Below, piece after piece: positions 22,931 to 33,510 of a stretch of DNA of 64,000 nucleotides (positions are counted from its first letter, which is position 1; each line of letters opens with the position of its first letter). This stretch comes from Lumbricus rubellus. Lineage: Eukaryota > Annelida > Clitellata > Crassiclitellata > Lumbricidae. The stretch spans positions 28,419,663 through 28,483,662 of the forward strand of contig OX243814.1 in assembly GCA_945859605.1 (NCBI GenBank). The letters are read 5' to 3'. The notes beneath the pieces were generated by a model. That model searched no databases and had not been told where the DNA came from. It saw only the letters and a list, made by a program, of their open reading frames with translations. The translations under genes were made by a program, and so were the position numbers.

Positions 22931-23481
22931 TCAACCAACTAACTAACCAACCAGTCAATCAATCAATCAATCAACAATTTCTCTATACGTCGAGCGTCTT
23001 GATCGTCAAGTATATTTTCATGACGACGACAAGTTTTATCGGTATAATATTATACTTAAATGTCATAAAAGATAACAATATTTATTGCAATCAAGAAGTG
23101 GGTTTCATTCTGAGCATGAAAGGTGATATCTTATTTATGAGGGCGCTACGTAATTTCGTTTCGTCATTATATAGTTTATCTGCAGTTAGTCAGACGTTCG
23201 TTATATTCACTCGTTCATTCGTTAGTTCGTAAATCGTCTAATATATTGATTATTTTTTGATCATTTGTCAATTCATAATTCGTTTATTTTTTCTTTTCAA
23301 TGGTTGATTGATTAACGGTTTGATTGATTGATGAAACGATTATTTCATTTTTACTTTAATTCATTTTTTCATTGATTAATTCATTATTCGATTAATTAAA
23401 TAATTCACCGATTCATATGTTGCTCTTGTTGCTTCCATTGTTGCTATGCCATTGTTCATGTTGTTGTTGTTGTTGTTGTTG
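22931..23481. other. Distal part of the intron, AT-rich
   Basis: ATTGATTG-like and TTCATTCG-like degenerate tetramers and a (GTT)n run at 23460-23481 just before the acceptor region. No ORF of interest. Confidence 0.5.
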
Positions 23482-23516
23482 ATGATGATAACTTTTATCG
23501 TGTTCTGTGAACGCAG

Positions 23517-23622
23517 ACTCCACGACCTCTGTCGATGAAGAAGGAAGGACTACAGACGAGAAAGCGAAAGCAAAAGGGCGTCGGAAAGTCCAAGTCGAAA
23601 AATAACAAGAACGATTTCAATG
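23517..23622 (+). CDS. gata4/5/6: GATA4/5/6-type factor, basic-tail exon
   Basis: A 106-bp exon after acceptor GAACGCAG, with donor AATG|GTGAGC, entering in phase 0 and leaving in phase 1. It encodes TPRPLSMKKEGLQTRKRKQK and a lysine/asparagine-rich run ending KNDFN. RPL-MKKEG-QTRKRK is the conserved basic tail directly after the C-finger in GATA factors; it contacts DNA and acts as a nuclear localisation signal. Joining to the previous exon gives KLHR-TPRPL, matching the family without a gap. Confidence 0.95.
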
Positions 23623-23666
23623 GTGAGCGTTGATAAAAGTCGAAGATGCATGCTGCTGCTGCTGCT

Positions 23667-24646
23667 TAACCCTCGGGCTACCAGGGGGGGTTGTAACCAC
23701 CCCCCCCCTAGGTTTTTCCCAAATAAAACTTTTTGCGTTTGGAATAAAATTTTGACGTTTTAGGTAGCTGTAGAGGATTCATTTGCGCACATTTTGAGCT
23801 AAAATGTGTGATGATATACCATACCATTCAAAAGTTATACCCGATATACCCGAGGCACCAGGGGGGGGTGGATACCACCCCCCTTAGATTATCGGCTATA
23901 TCTTATCCGTCCATTGACATGAAGAGACACAAATTACACCATTCTGTAGAGGGAATGTGGGGCTACATTTTGGTGGTCACGGAGTTGTCTTTTGACAACC
24001 GGAAGTGCTCAAAATAAATTAAAATATATAAAAAGGTGTTTTATTTTCATAAAATTTTTATGTTTTTCCTATTAAAAATTATTCATAATTAATTTTTCAA
24101 GAGAAATAAATTATGCCATTCTATAGATGGCACTTAGGGCTATTTTTTGATACTAATTAATTTGATATTTGATGACCGGAAGTGCTCAAAATAAATTTAA
24201 ATGTGTGAAAATGTTGGGGTTTTTTTTACAACGCAAACCGATAAGTCTGCGTAAACGTTTTTCAGCAGCTAATACATGTTTTTTTCTTTTTATTGTAATT
24301 AAAACTATCTTATTACTAGTTTTTATAGTTGGATATTGGACTTTATTATATGTAAACTATTTTTAAATAAATAAATTACGTTAAAAACACAGAATCTAAT
24401 ATTTTGCTTATGCGAAAGTATACATTTTGTGGAATCGACGGGTTCCTACGGTAAAAAATTCATAACTTCGGGGTGCTTTCATATATTTTAAACCTAAATA
24501 TACCATTTTGTGCAGAAATGAATGCTGAATCCATTGGTGTATTACAAGTTATGATATCTCAAACCAAACCCAAAATCCAGGGGGGGGTAACCCCCCCTCC
24601 CTTGGTAGTCAGTGTTACAAAAAAAGCTTGGTAGCCCGAGGGTTAA
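23667..24646. mobile_element. 980-bp piggyBac-like non-autonomous element
   Basis: TTAACCCTCGGGCTACCA at 23667 is exactly inverted as TGGTAGCCCGAGGGTTAA at 24646. TTAA plus CCCT ends indicate a piggyBac-type target and termini. Inside are repeated segments: CGGAAGTGCTCAAAATAAAT twice (near 24000 and 24178) and three GGGGGG/CCCCCC pairs that may fold. No transposase. Confidence 0.75.
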
Positions 24647-24666
24647 TATCATCATCATCGTCGTCG

Positions 24667-24698
<32 letters not shown>

Positions 24699-24805
24699 GT
24701 CGTCGTCGTCGTCGCCGCCTCCGCCGCCGCCGCCGCCGCCACCACCACCACCACCACCACCACCACCACCACCACCACCACCACCACCACCACCACCAAC
24801 ATCAT
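24647..24805. repeat. (CAT)n(CGT)n(CCG)n(ACC)n compound trinucleotide array
   Basis: Directly abuts the right TTAA of the piggyBac-like element. Six-frame openness (poly-Ser, poly-Pro, poly-Gly, poly-Asp) is a repeat artefact. Confidence 0.95.
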
Positions 24806-25524
24806 CATCATTATTGCTATTTCTTTTGTTATTGCTGTTGTTATTATTATTACTGTTATACCCGTGCACTTCCTTTATGAATGTATAATTGTTACAGTTA
24901 CTAAAACTCTTGCTATTACTATGACAATAATTATTACTATAGCAGTTTCCTTTATTATTATACTGTTGGCACTTGAGAAGGATTAGTGCATTGGCTCCAG
25001 CATTTGACGACATCTTATAATAGGTCAACAAAGGTATTTGACGTTATATTATATGAGCAAAATGTACAACTCAGCATTTATAAGCTGCAAGTTTCCTTTT
25101 ACTTTTGAGGCATATAATTATACTCGGTAAAAACGCGTTTAATTTTTTTATTCTGCCCAGTTCTCACCGGCCATTGTAAGTGCATGGATGTTTTCAATTC
25201 ATTGACGAGGTAGATACTTACCGTTTTATCGCCGCGTGCTTATAATTATAACATCGGTTAGTCCGATTTAAAGGTGTCTAAAAATTGAACTCTCACCAAT
25301 CGGTTGCTTGTGCCCCACAAATTTGGTGCTTGAGATGTGGTTTCCTTTTTTAATATATATATATAATAGGTAGGTAGGTAGATAGGTAAGTAAAGTTTGA
25401 CTAGTTTCAGTAAAACGTCACTGTGTGCATGATAACAAAGGTTTTTAGCGATACCATTCTCCTTTATCTAGGCTTGGGGCTGGCACTTTCAGAGTGCAAA
25501 CAGTGGCGAATATACTGGCGAAAT

Positions 25525-26012
25525 TTAGTTTATTGTATTGTATTGTATTTAAACATTTATAAAGCGCCTCTAGTAGGGTGAACCGTTCAGAGGCGCTCCC
25601 AGTGCGTAAGGCCCAGCGAGAAGAAACAGGTTTTGAGAAGAGACAAAGCAGAGGAGAGACTACCAGAAAGAAGTGTAGAGCGAACAGAAGGAGAGAGGGC
25701 ATTCCAAAGAGAAGGACCAATTGAGACAAATGATCGAGACTGAGCCATAACAGTTCTAGACCGAGGAACCAAGAGGTCAAATCTGTTGGATGAACGAAGT
25801 GGACGGTGGGAGGAAGCTGAGTGAGGACGAAGTAAAACATTAGTGAGATATTTTGGGGCAAGACCCCGTTGAGCCTTTATGATCAGAGTCAGGATCTTAA
25901 ATTGTGTGCGAGCACGGAGAGGAAGCCAGTGAAGTTCATGAAACATAAAGGTAGAGATGTGAGAGTACTTGGGAAGGCGGGCAATCAATCTAGCAGCTGA
26001 GTTGAGTTTAAT
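25525..26012 (-). mobile_element. L2/CR1-type LINE 3' end, copy 1
   Basis: On the minus strand a 5'-truncated reverse transcriptase C-terminus reads NSAARLIARLPKYSHISTFM, ELHWLPLRARTQFKILTLI and PSLWNALSPSVR, to WERL-stop near 25587. The short 3' UTR contains GAGGCGCTTTATAAATGTTT and ends in an ATACA tail at 25525-25550. This is the typical C-terminal region and tail of CR1/L2 LINEs. Nearly identical to 57967-58473. Truncated, no catalytic domain. Confidence 0.85.
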
Positions 26013-26099
26013 TTTACGATAGTCGTCACAGCAACGATGTATAAAGCCCTTTGTCCACAACACCGTTGCTTTGATGACTAGAATTGCCAACATGCATGC

Positions 26100-26185
26100 A
26101 AGAATGGATCCAAATTTGACGAGGGCCCGTGACAGTGCAGAGGCCTCGAAAAAAATTTGTTCGGCATATTACAGCATTAGCGAAA
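26100..26185 (+). repeat. ~90-bp dispersed repeat, family B
   Basis: GGATCCAAATTTGACGAGGG through AATTTGTTCGGCATATTACAGCA. Related segments occur inverted at 27125-27205, 36165-36245 and 36376-36445, often beside TA microsatellites. Family unknown. Confidence 0.5.
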
Positions 26186-26272
26186 TTTTACAATAGTTGA
26201 TATCTCTGAAATTAGATCTTTGCCAGGTCAACAAAGTCTGCATGCATGGGAACATTTTTAATGGGCCACCTG

Positions 26273-26322
<50 letters not shown>

Positions 26323-26801
26323 TTGTATAAAAATTATACAGTTATGTTTATATAAACCAAAATTTACCTAATTTGCATATTATATATATATATATTATGT
26401 ATAATTTTAAGCGCGAACTATTTCAGACATACATTTCCAAAACTGACACCGGCTGTCACTATCAATTTCTTTAACTTCGTTAATTTTTTTAATATTTTTC
26501 TTAGCTTTTAATTGACAGCAACTACACCATGTCATAAAAATCTATGAAAATTGCGTGAAAATGTGACACCCCTGTAACGTTTATTGCTTGCCATATAAGT
26601 CCGAGTGCATGAGTTGACAAATTGCATTGGATCCGTTTAAAGGGTTATACGATCATCATTCCTCGAGCTATATAGCTCTAAAGACAAAAGCCTGTCTTTA
26701 TTTTTTGGAATTTTACTTTGGACGCAGTTGATATATGTAAATATTCGGCTCAAAATTTTTTGGGATGGCTAATGGCTATGGCACCTACATTACTTAGTGC
26801 G

Positions 26802-27090
26802 ACCTGGCGGCTGATTGATCGGTAACGCGCTCGCTCAAGGGGCGGGCGGTTGCGGTTCGAATCCGAGTAACGACCTTGAGGAAGTTGTTTACGCACACGT
26901 GCCTCTGTCACCAAGCAGTATAATTTGGTACCGGCGTAAGCTGGGAAGTAAACAGCAAGTCCTGCGATACACTGGCCCCGTGTCCAGGACCTTGGAATTC
27001 GTCCATTGCTGGCTCAGGGCCATTGAAAATGAGATGAGCGCTTCCTTATGTTCCTCGTGTAACGGGAGAGGCCTAGGACTTTACTTTAAT
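26802..27090 (+). mobile_element. tRNA-derived SINE, copy 2
   Basis: Same element as 20890-21168 in the opposite orientation, with the B-box GGTTCGAATCC at 26854-26864, the CAAGCAGTATAATTTGGTAC body and a short 3' end GGACTTTACTTTAATATTTG. Slightly diverged near the A-box. Confidence 0.8.
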
Positions 27091-27124
27091 ATTTGCATTA
27101 TATATATATGAACAAAAGCATAAA

Positions 27125-27205
27125 TGTGCTGTAATATGCCAAACAAATTTCTATCGAGGGCAACGGCCTCTGTTGTCATACATGTAGCAGCTCTCGTCAA
27201 ACCTA
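27125..27205 (-). repeat. ~90-bp dispersed repeat, family B
   Basis: GTGCTGTAATATGCCAAACA through CGAGGGCAACGGCCTCTG; inverted relative to 26100-26185. Confidence 0.5.
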
Positions 27206-27679
27206 TCCGTCCATAATATATCACATCTGTGCCATTTTATGAGCCTCTTTAGGAGAAAAGAAGCTAAATTTTCAGATAGCTTTCTTATGACTATAATTAT
27301 ATATATACACGAACATAACTTTGACTAGAACTTGTCTTGATGGAGCAAACCCCCAACCTCAAACTGATCCCCACCCGGTATTCAGTCCAGGGAGGGATGA
27401 CCATGCAGGCGCGGATGCTTAGCAGTTAGCACTCCCATGCATGCTTTCACGGATGAGCGCTAAAAAGAGCCAGCAGTCATAGGCCGACAAAGACATCAAA
27501 GGAAATGCCGCCAGTCGCTCTTCAACCGATGCGGTCAATTGATGTGTGGCGACGCGTGTGATTGGCTGTTTGCTCTGAGCACCGACCAATCGGGTGGCGA
27601 CACGCGCCTCGTTTTCGATCCGTTCGTACCAGTAGGGAACCGGTACAAGCGGCGTATGCAGCGGTGCTTATTGGAGGAA

Positions 27680-27832
27680 AGAGAGAGAGAGAGAGAGAGA
27701 GGAATGGCGAGTGTAGACTTACACCGACGGTGCTGTACAGTCACTCGATGATGATGATGACGACGACGACGATGATGATGATGATGATGATGACGACGAC
27801 GACGACGACGACGACGATGATGATGATGACGG
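27680..27832. repeat. (GA)n and (GATGAC)n microsatellites
   Basis: A GAGA run at 27680-27702 and a GAT/GAC trinucleotide array at 27748-27832. Confidence 0.9.
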
Positions 27833-27907
27833 TTTTCTTAATTTTTGATTATGCCGAGAAATATGGTTCTGTAAATGGTAACGTTGACAAATGATGATAG
27901 CGATGAT

Positions 27908-29710
27908 CAGTGTTTAATCTAGACGTCTCTGGGGGGGGGGGAAAGTTCCCCCCCAGGATTGACATTTCCCCCCCCCCCCCAGAAAAATTTGACAAAATGA
28001 TAATGGTTTTTAGTTACTATTTTCATCGTTGTTTTATATGAAGTGTTATAATATATATACCGTGATGTTATTTACTATTATATGATTATTATTTATTATT
28101 TACTATTATTATATATGATACTATCATGTTGCAACTAGTATAACTTACTGTATATATTTGTATAAACACTATTTTTGCACAACTAAAAACAGATATGACA
28201 TCCCATCCAGAAAATTTGACAGAATGCTTATAGTTTTAGTGGCTGTTTACATCATCGTATTACGAGAATTGTTATAAAATACTGTAATATTATTTATTAT
28301 TATATGGTCAATGGTTATAGTGTTATTATTTACTATTAAAATATATGACACAATCCTGCTAAACGAGAATAACTTACTGCTAATAGTTGTAATTTTGTAC
28401 AACTGAATGGCTTCTCACCAGTGGTATCCTTCAAATTTTAAACTCTAGGCCTAAAATTTCAAAATGTTTGGTCCTATTATTTGAACACATATATAGTAAA
28501 ACCTAAAAACAACATCATTACTACACATGGTTTCTTGAATTTGGCACTGGTAGTTTATTAGTTCTTGGTTGGTTTGTGTACCATTAAATATGATTTCAGA
28601 AAGTATATCCTGGTCAGCAATTCAGGACCATCTTGGAAAACAGGGTTAAACTGATATCGTGCTGAAAAGTCAGCTTATAAGGCTACTATTATATTCATGT
28701 CTGCATTTATTCATTAGAATAACTCAGCAACAGGAGAACTGAGCTGCTGAACTGATACATAAAGATATTTTTATTGTAATTATAATCGTATATTATATTA
28801 GATCCTAAAACACTTTTTATCAGTACTGAATAGTCTAATGGAGTTATTTTGCTAAAATGGCACCTTAAAAGAGGAGGCCTACCATTACAGTGTGGAAATA
28901 AGCCTCCAAAATATTTGTTAAGTGTTGCTTATATTTATTGAAGTCCACTCTAATATAAGCACTGAAAAGTGTACAGGCAGTTTGTTAAGATGACACCTTA
29001 AAATGCTGCCATTGCAATGTGGAAATTCAAAAGTTTCTGATGGGGCTCTGCAAAAGTACAGGTATTTTGTTAAGATGGTACCTTAAAATGCCACCATTGC
29101 AATGTGGAAATTCAAAAAGTTTCTAATGGGGCTCTGAACAAGTACAGGTATTTTGTCAAGATGGTACCTTAAAATACTGCCATTGCAATGTGGAAATTCA
29201 AAAAGTTTTTGATGGGGCTCTGAAAAAGTACAGGTATTTTGTTAAGATGGCACCTTAAAATGCTACCATTGCAATGTGGAAATTCAAAAAGTTTCTAATG
29301 GGGCTCTGAAAAAGTACAGGTATTTTGTTAAGATGGCACCTTAAAATGCTACCATTGCAATGTGGAAATTCAAAAAGTTTCTAATGGGGCTCTGAAAAAG
29401 TACAGGTATTTTGTTAAGATGGTACCTTAAAATGCTACCATTGCAATGTGGAAATTCAAAAAGTTTCTAATGGGGCTCTGAACAAGTACAGGTATTTTTT
29501 GTTAAGATGGTACCTTAAAATGCTACCATTGCAATGTGGAAATTCAAAAAGTTTCTGGTGGGGAGGGGGCACATCCCCCTCCCCATACCCCTCCCCCTGC
29601 GGGTCTCGGCGCTACGCGCCTCACGAGCGTCCTTCGGACGCTCGATTGTCTCCCCCCCCAGAAACCTGAATTCCCCCCCCCCCAGCGGGTGGGGACTAGA
29701 TTAAACACTG
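27908..29710. mobile_element. 1.8-kb CAGTGTTTAATCTAG-family DNA element with internal minisatellite
   Basis: CAGTGTTTAATCTAG at 27908 is exactly inverted at 29696-29710. Both sides carry AGCGATGAT (27899-27907 and 29711-29719), a 9-bp or 8+1-bp target duplication. No transposase can be read. The right end holds two hairpins: GGCGC-TAC-GCGCC (29608-29620) and CGAGCGTCC-TTC-GGACGCTCG (29624-29644). Family members at 45406-45873 and 54110-58900 share the ends. Superfamily uncertain: hAT-like ends, possibly 9-bp target. Confidence 0.75.
28956..29560 (+). repeat. 86-bp tandem repeat inside the DNA element (about 7 units)
   Basis: GGGGCTCTG recurs at 29042, 29128, 29214, 29300, 29386 and 29472, exactly 86 bp apart. 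Each unit holds AGTACAGGTATTTTGTTAAG and CATTGCAATGTGGAAATTC. Confidence 0.95.
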
Positions 29711-29719
29711 AGCGATGAT

Positions 29720-30243
29720 GATATCATCATCTGCTTCAGAATCAGAATTAGTATTGGCATCAGTATTAACATTATTTTGATAGTATCAATTAGTATATTA
29801 GCATTTGTATGAGTATTCATATATTATTGTCAGTGCTATCATTATTGCACTCGCAATAGGGCGTTACATTAATCCGTTCACTGCTTGAAGACTTTCTTAA
29901 TTTCCTCTGGGTTATAATTATGTCATGCTGAAGCCTGAATATAGCTATAGTATTGTACTGTTATAAGATGCGATGTATATATACAATACATTACAACACA
30001 GTATACAGTACAATACAATAAATACAATATAATACAGACAATACAATACAATGCAAATACAATCCAAATTATATAATACAATAGATTCCGAAATTTATAC
30101 ACCTTTTAAAAGGATGTACATGCTCAATAACATGAAAACATCGAAAAATAAAAAGTACGTCAAAACATAAGCAGACATTTAATAGCAATGAAAATAAAAC
30201 GCTTTCGTGAACGAAAACAAAAACAAAGGCTTGCTAACAAAAA
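29720..30243. other. Non-coding intron sequence with ATACA-like runs
   Basis: Degenerate ACAATACAAT tracts near 29960-30075; nothing else recognised. Confidence 0.5.
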
Positions 30244-30505
30244 TTTCTAGAGCCACATATAAAACTTTTATAAGTTCCATTTTAGATTATGGTAATGATG
30301 CTTAGTCATCAGCCTGTAAATCGTACCTGCATGCATGGACAAGCTTCCCGTTATCCAAACTGTGGCATAAAATATTTTGCTGTAGCGTTCCAAACTTCCA
30401 ATGAGACAGCAACATTAATTTTGCACTTGAAAATGAGTGTGGAGAGTTGTATACCTCTTCATTCAAGATGACTCCACAATTCAATTCAATTCAATTCAAT
30501 ACAAT
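30244..30505 (+). mobile_element. Short LINE remnant with pentamer tail
   Basis: One frame reads RATYKTFISSILDYGND, like the RT thumb region of CR1/L2 LINEs (YK-FI-SIL-YG). The coding sense is soon lost. At 30475-30500 a (TTCAA)n run could be the 3' tail. Heavily decayed. Confidence 0.4.
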
Positions 30506-30771
30506 AACTACAATGCAATACAGTACAATACAATGATATACAATACAATGCAAAACTACAATGCAATGTACTGCAGTACTTTATAGTCGCACATTTTAGC
30601 TGCAGTTGCCACTTGCCACTTTGATTCTAATTATGGTTAATATTCTCGCAAAGAAATGCAATTTTTTAATTTGCCCGTTTTTTTATACATAATGATTATA
30701 AGAACGACATAAATTCGCGCCATTTGACTGATGACGTCATGTTTCTTTTCTGTTCGTCTGTCACCATATAG

Positions 30772-31147
30772 ACATGTCGTCATCATCGACGTCATCGATC
30801 GTCTGTTCGCAACTGCAGCAATCGTCTGCTCCACCGCACCTCGTCGATCTCTCCCCTCTCAACAGCAGCAGTCAACAGATGACGTCATCCTACCGACCCT
30901 CCCTCCACCAACGCCCCCCTCCTCCGCAAACCAACCCATCGACATTCCTCGACTACCCTCCGCCATCCTCATGCCCTCCAGGCACCATCGACCCACGCTA
31001 CCAGAAGATTCCCGGCGGCGGCGGCGGAGGAGGAATCGAACACCCCCAGCAGTCCCCTTCGATGGTGGGTGGTCAGCTGCGACGGTTAGCCATGAGTGGG
31101 GTTCACTCGCGCCTCGCCCTGTCCGACTTCCAGGCCGTCCTCAGGGC

Positions 31148-31184
<37 letters not shown>

Positions 31185-31466
31185 GGTGACGTCAACATTA
31201 ACCCATACAATTCCATTCCAACGAAGATGGAGCCAAGCGCCCCATCGCCGGGGTTGAAGGTCGCCACCTACGCCGCCCTTGAACAGTTCCGCAACGGTGG
31301 GGTGGGTGACCCTCGGATGTCCTCGGCCCCTCCATCCTCCTATGGACCCTTCTCACCTATCGCATCGGCCACCTCTGGGGCAACCATCGAAGGGCACCAA
31401 TACGTCTCCAATGGACACCTCGCCGGTTACTCCGATGATCACGGGACCAGCGTCTCGAAGGCCTAA
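30772..31466 (+). CDS. gata4/5/6: GATA4/5/6-type factor, C-terminal exon
   Basis: Acceptor CACCATATAG ends at 30771. The exon begins with AC, which completes the split GAC codon left by the previous exon in phase 1, then runs 230 further codons to TAA at 31464-31466. The encoded tail is Ser/Pro/Gln-rich, with a poly-Pro part (QRPPPPQTN), a poly-Gly run, an 11-residue Gln run (CAG repeats near 31149-31183) and the end NGHLAGYSDDHGTSVSKA. C-terminal tails of GATA4/5/6 proteins are low-complexity activation regions and poorly conserved. Identity therefore rests on splice phase, strand and order rather than on the tail itself. Confidence 0.88.
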
Positions 31467-31660
31467 GCCATGACGTCACGGTCTAAATTTAGTCTCCACG
31501 GCCTAAGCCATGACGTCACGGTCTAAACATAGTCTCCGAGGCCTAAGCCATGACGTCACGGTCTAAACGTAGTCTCCGAGGTCTAAGCCATGACGTCACG
31601 GTCTAAACGTAGTCTTCACGGCCTGAGCGATGACGTCACGGTCTAAGCTTAGTCTCCGAG
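31461..31660 (+). repeat. Five 40-bp tandem repeats, each with a perfect TGACGTCA
   Basis: Units start at 31461, 31501, 31541, 31581 and 31621 with consensus GCCTAAGCCATGACGTCACG followed by GTCTAAACGTAGTCTCCGAG. The palindromic CRE/ATF site TGACGTCA lies at 31471, 31511, 31551, 31591 and 31631. The first unit contains the GATA stop codon (GCC TAA). Degenerate GGCCTAA-AGTCT repeats continue to about 31850. Confidence 0.97.
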
Positions 31661-33364
31661 GCCTAAAAGATGTATTCAATGCCACAACGAGCACGGCCTA
31701 TGAAATTGGAAAAGGCCTAAAGATACCAGAAGTCATCCAGACCTAAGCATATAGTCTTCATGGCTTAAGCAAAGTCGTCAAGGTCTAAAGATATATCTTT
31801 AAGGCCTGAACATAGTCTCAAAGGCCTAAGCATGGTTTCCAAAGCCTAAATGACTTGATCGTCTCTTTTCCACAGCATAATCATTCACCGGGTCTATAGC
31901 TATAGTTAGGCCTGGCGTCTGTCTAAGTCAGTCACGTGGGCCTGATAACTTTAGGCCTGAAGCCTATAACCAAGTCCGATAACATGGTGTGGTACAGTCA
32001 TATTATAAAACTTGTAAAGCATGAGAAAAATGTCGGGCATTAACTTGCATAATCATTTGTTAATTTGTAAACGTGAAAGTCTAGTGTGCCATCCGTTCTC
32101 AGCCGTTCAATATCTATCGGCTGAGATGAATCAACGATACCATTAGACCGTTGACATGCCAGACTATAGTCCGCTAAACTGAAATCGGATTTTGTCAGCA
32201 CAATTGTCTAAAGTCTAAACCATCTAATAAATAAAATAGGGTATACAGCGTGTGTGTGTGTACGCGTCTGTGTGGTTCAGCTATTTATAGAAGTCATCAG
32301 GTATTTTATAAAAGCTGTCGTAAGTTAATATTTGCGTCACAGAGCTATTTATGGCATCGATTCGGCCATTTTTTCTGTTATTGTTCAACTATTTATAGTA
32401 TGCTAAGTCAGTGCGTTAATGACGTCATGTTCCATATTTAAATTCAATTGTTCTTTACGGTATATGCATGGCAGCCTAGCTACCACTGTTCCTATTTCGA
32501 TGTGATCGTTATCCTTTGAACCTTTGCTTAGAAAAACTTTATTTGTTCGCTGGTTTATGGGGTAAAAAATGAGCAACGGGTGCGAATATTGACCTTTGAC
32601 CGCCCCACACGACTTGCTTCATTGATGCTTTAATTGTTTAATACACCGCGTAACGTACGACGCTGATGAATATGCACGAGATCTAACCTATACTGCGAAT
32701 TCAATTCTGGGTGTGGAATGTGCAACCGCGTATCGGAAAACTAAACTACAGTACGAACTCGGCTCTGTGACGGCGAAATAGAACGCCTATAATTATATAA
32801 AAAATTGTTTTGACGCAATTATTATTGTTCACGACGCATCGGATTTGAACTCCGTTGCCGATTTTCAAGTATACAGACAGTGGAAACAGGAGAACCGGCA
32901 TTATCAATTATGCACACTCGAACAGTCTGTCGCATTATTCTTATATAGCGCACGATCGCTGTATGTGACATTAAATAATGGGTAATTTTATGTAAATTGC
33001 GTAATAATTATTATTATGCTTGGTGTTCGGATTGTTCGAAGTCGATTGCATACTGTGATGGTGTCAAAGGATATTTCTTATTGCGCTATATAATGATGTC
33101 CGTTAATTATTGCAAAACCCAATTCCAGATGTAAAGTAATGTAACAGCTGTAATTTATTGTAAAGATTGCGATTTGTTTTGTTTTTTGTGTGTAGCAGCT
33201 GAGTAGGTAACGGTTGGCGCTATGTCATTTTTTCTTCTTCTTCTTCTGTATAAATTTATATAGACTGCGATGTCCGTCAGAGAGCAAGAACTCTTACGGG
33301 ACTTGGAAAATGATGAATGCAAATGTTTCTGTTTTAATATTAATGTTCTAATATGAATAGTAGG
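31661..33364 (+). other. GATA 3' UTR and downstream non-coding DNA
   Basis: Degenerate remnants of the 40-bp repeat to about 31850, then AT-rich sequence. AATAAA-like sites occur (for example AATAAATAAAATA near 32226), but the true poly(A) site cannot be fixed. No further gene seen. Confidence 0.5.
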
Positions 33365-33367
33365 CCT

Positions 33368-33406
<39 letters not shown>

Positions 33407-33456
33407 CATCATTATTATCATTATTATTATTATTATTATTTTTATTTTTATTTTTA

Positions 33457-33502
<46 letters not shown>

Positions 33503-33510
33503 TTTTTTTT
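33365..33510. repeat. (AAT)n/(TTA)n microsatellite and T run
   Basis: AAT units to 33405, then TTA units, ending in about ten T at 33501-33510. On the minus strand it reads as an A-run plus TAA tail of the retroelement that follows. Confidence 0.95.

Larger units (their letters stand above)
19355..23516 (+). other. gata4/5/6: GATA intron between C-finger and basic-tail exons
   Basis: A 4162-bp intron, GTCAGT to GAACGCAG, phase 0. Contents are listed separately: pentamer array, snap-back family element, TTAA hairpin, SINE, ACAG and GATG microsatellites. The parts between show nothing recognisable; 21180-21790 and 22100-22700 are plain AT-rich sequence. Confidence 0.85.
23623..30771 (+). other. 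gata4/5/6: GATA intron between basic-tail and last exons
   Basis: A 7149-bp intron, GTGAGC to CCATATAG, phase 1. It is largely transposon-derived; elements are listed separately. 24810-25440, 26020-26800 and 27210-27740 hold no gene. 26276-26317 is a (TA)n run. Confidence 0.85.

Noticed and set aside
31461..31660. CRISPR-like array
   Set aside because: The 40-bp units are contiguous tandem repeats without unique spacers, and the genome is animal.
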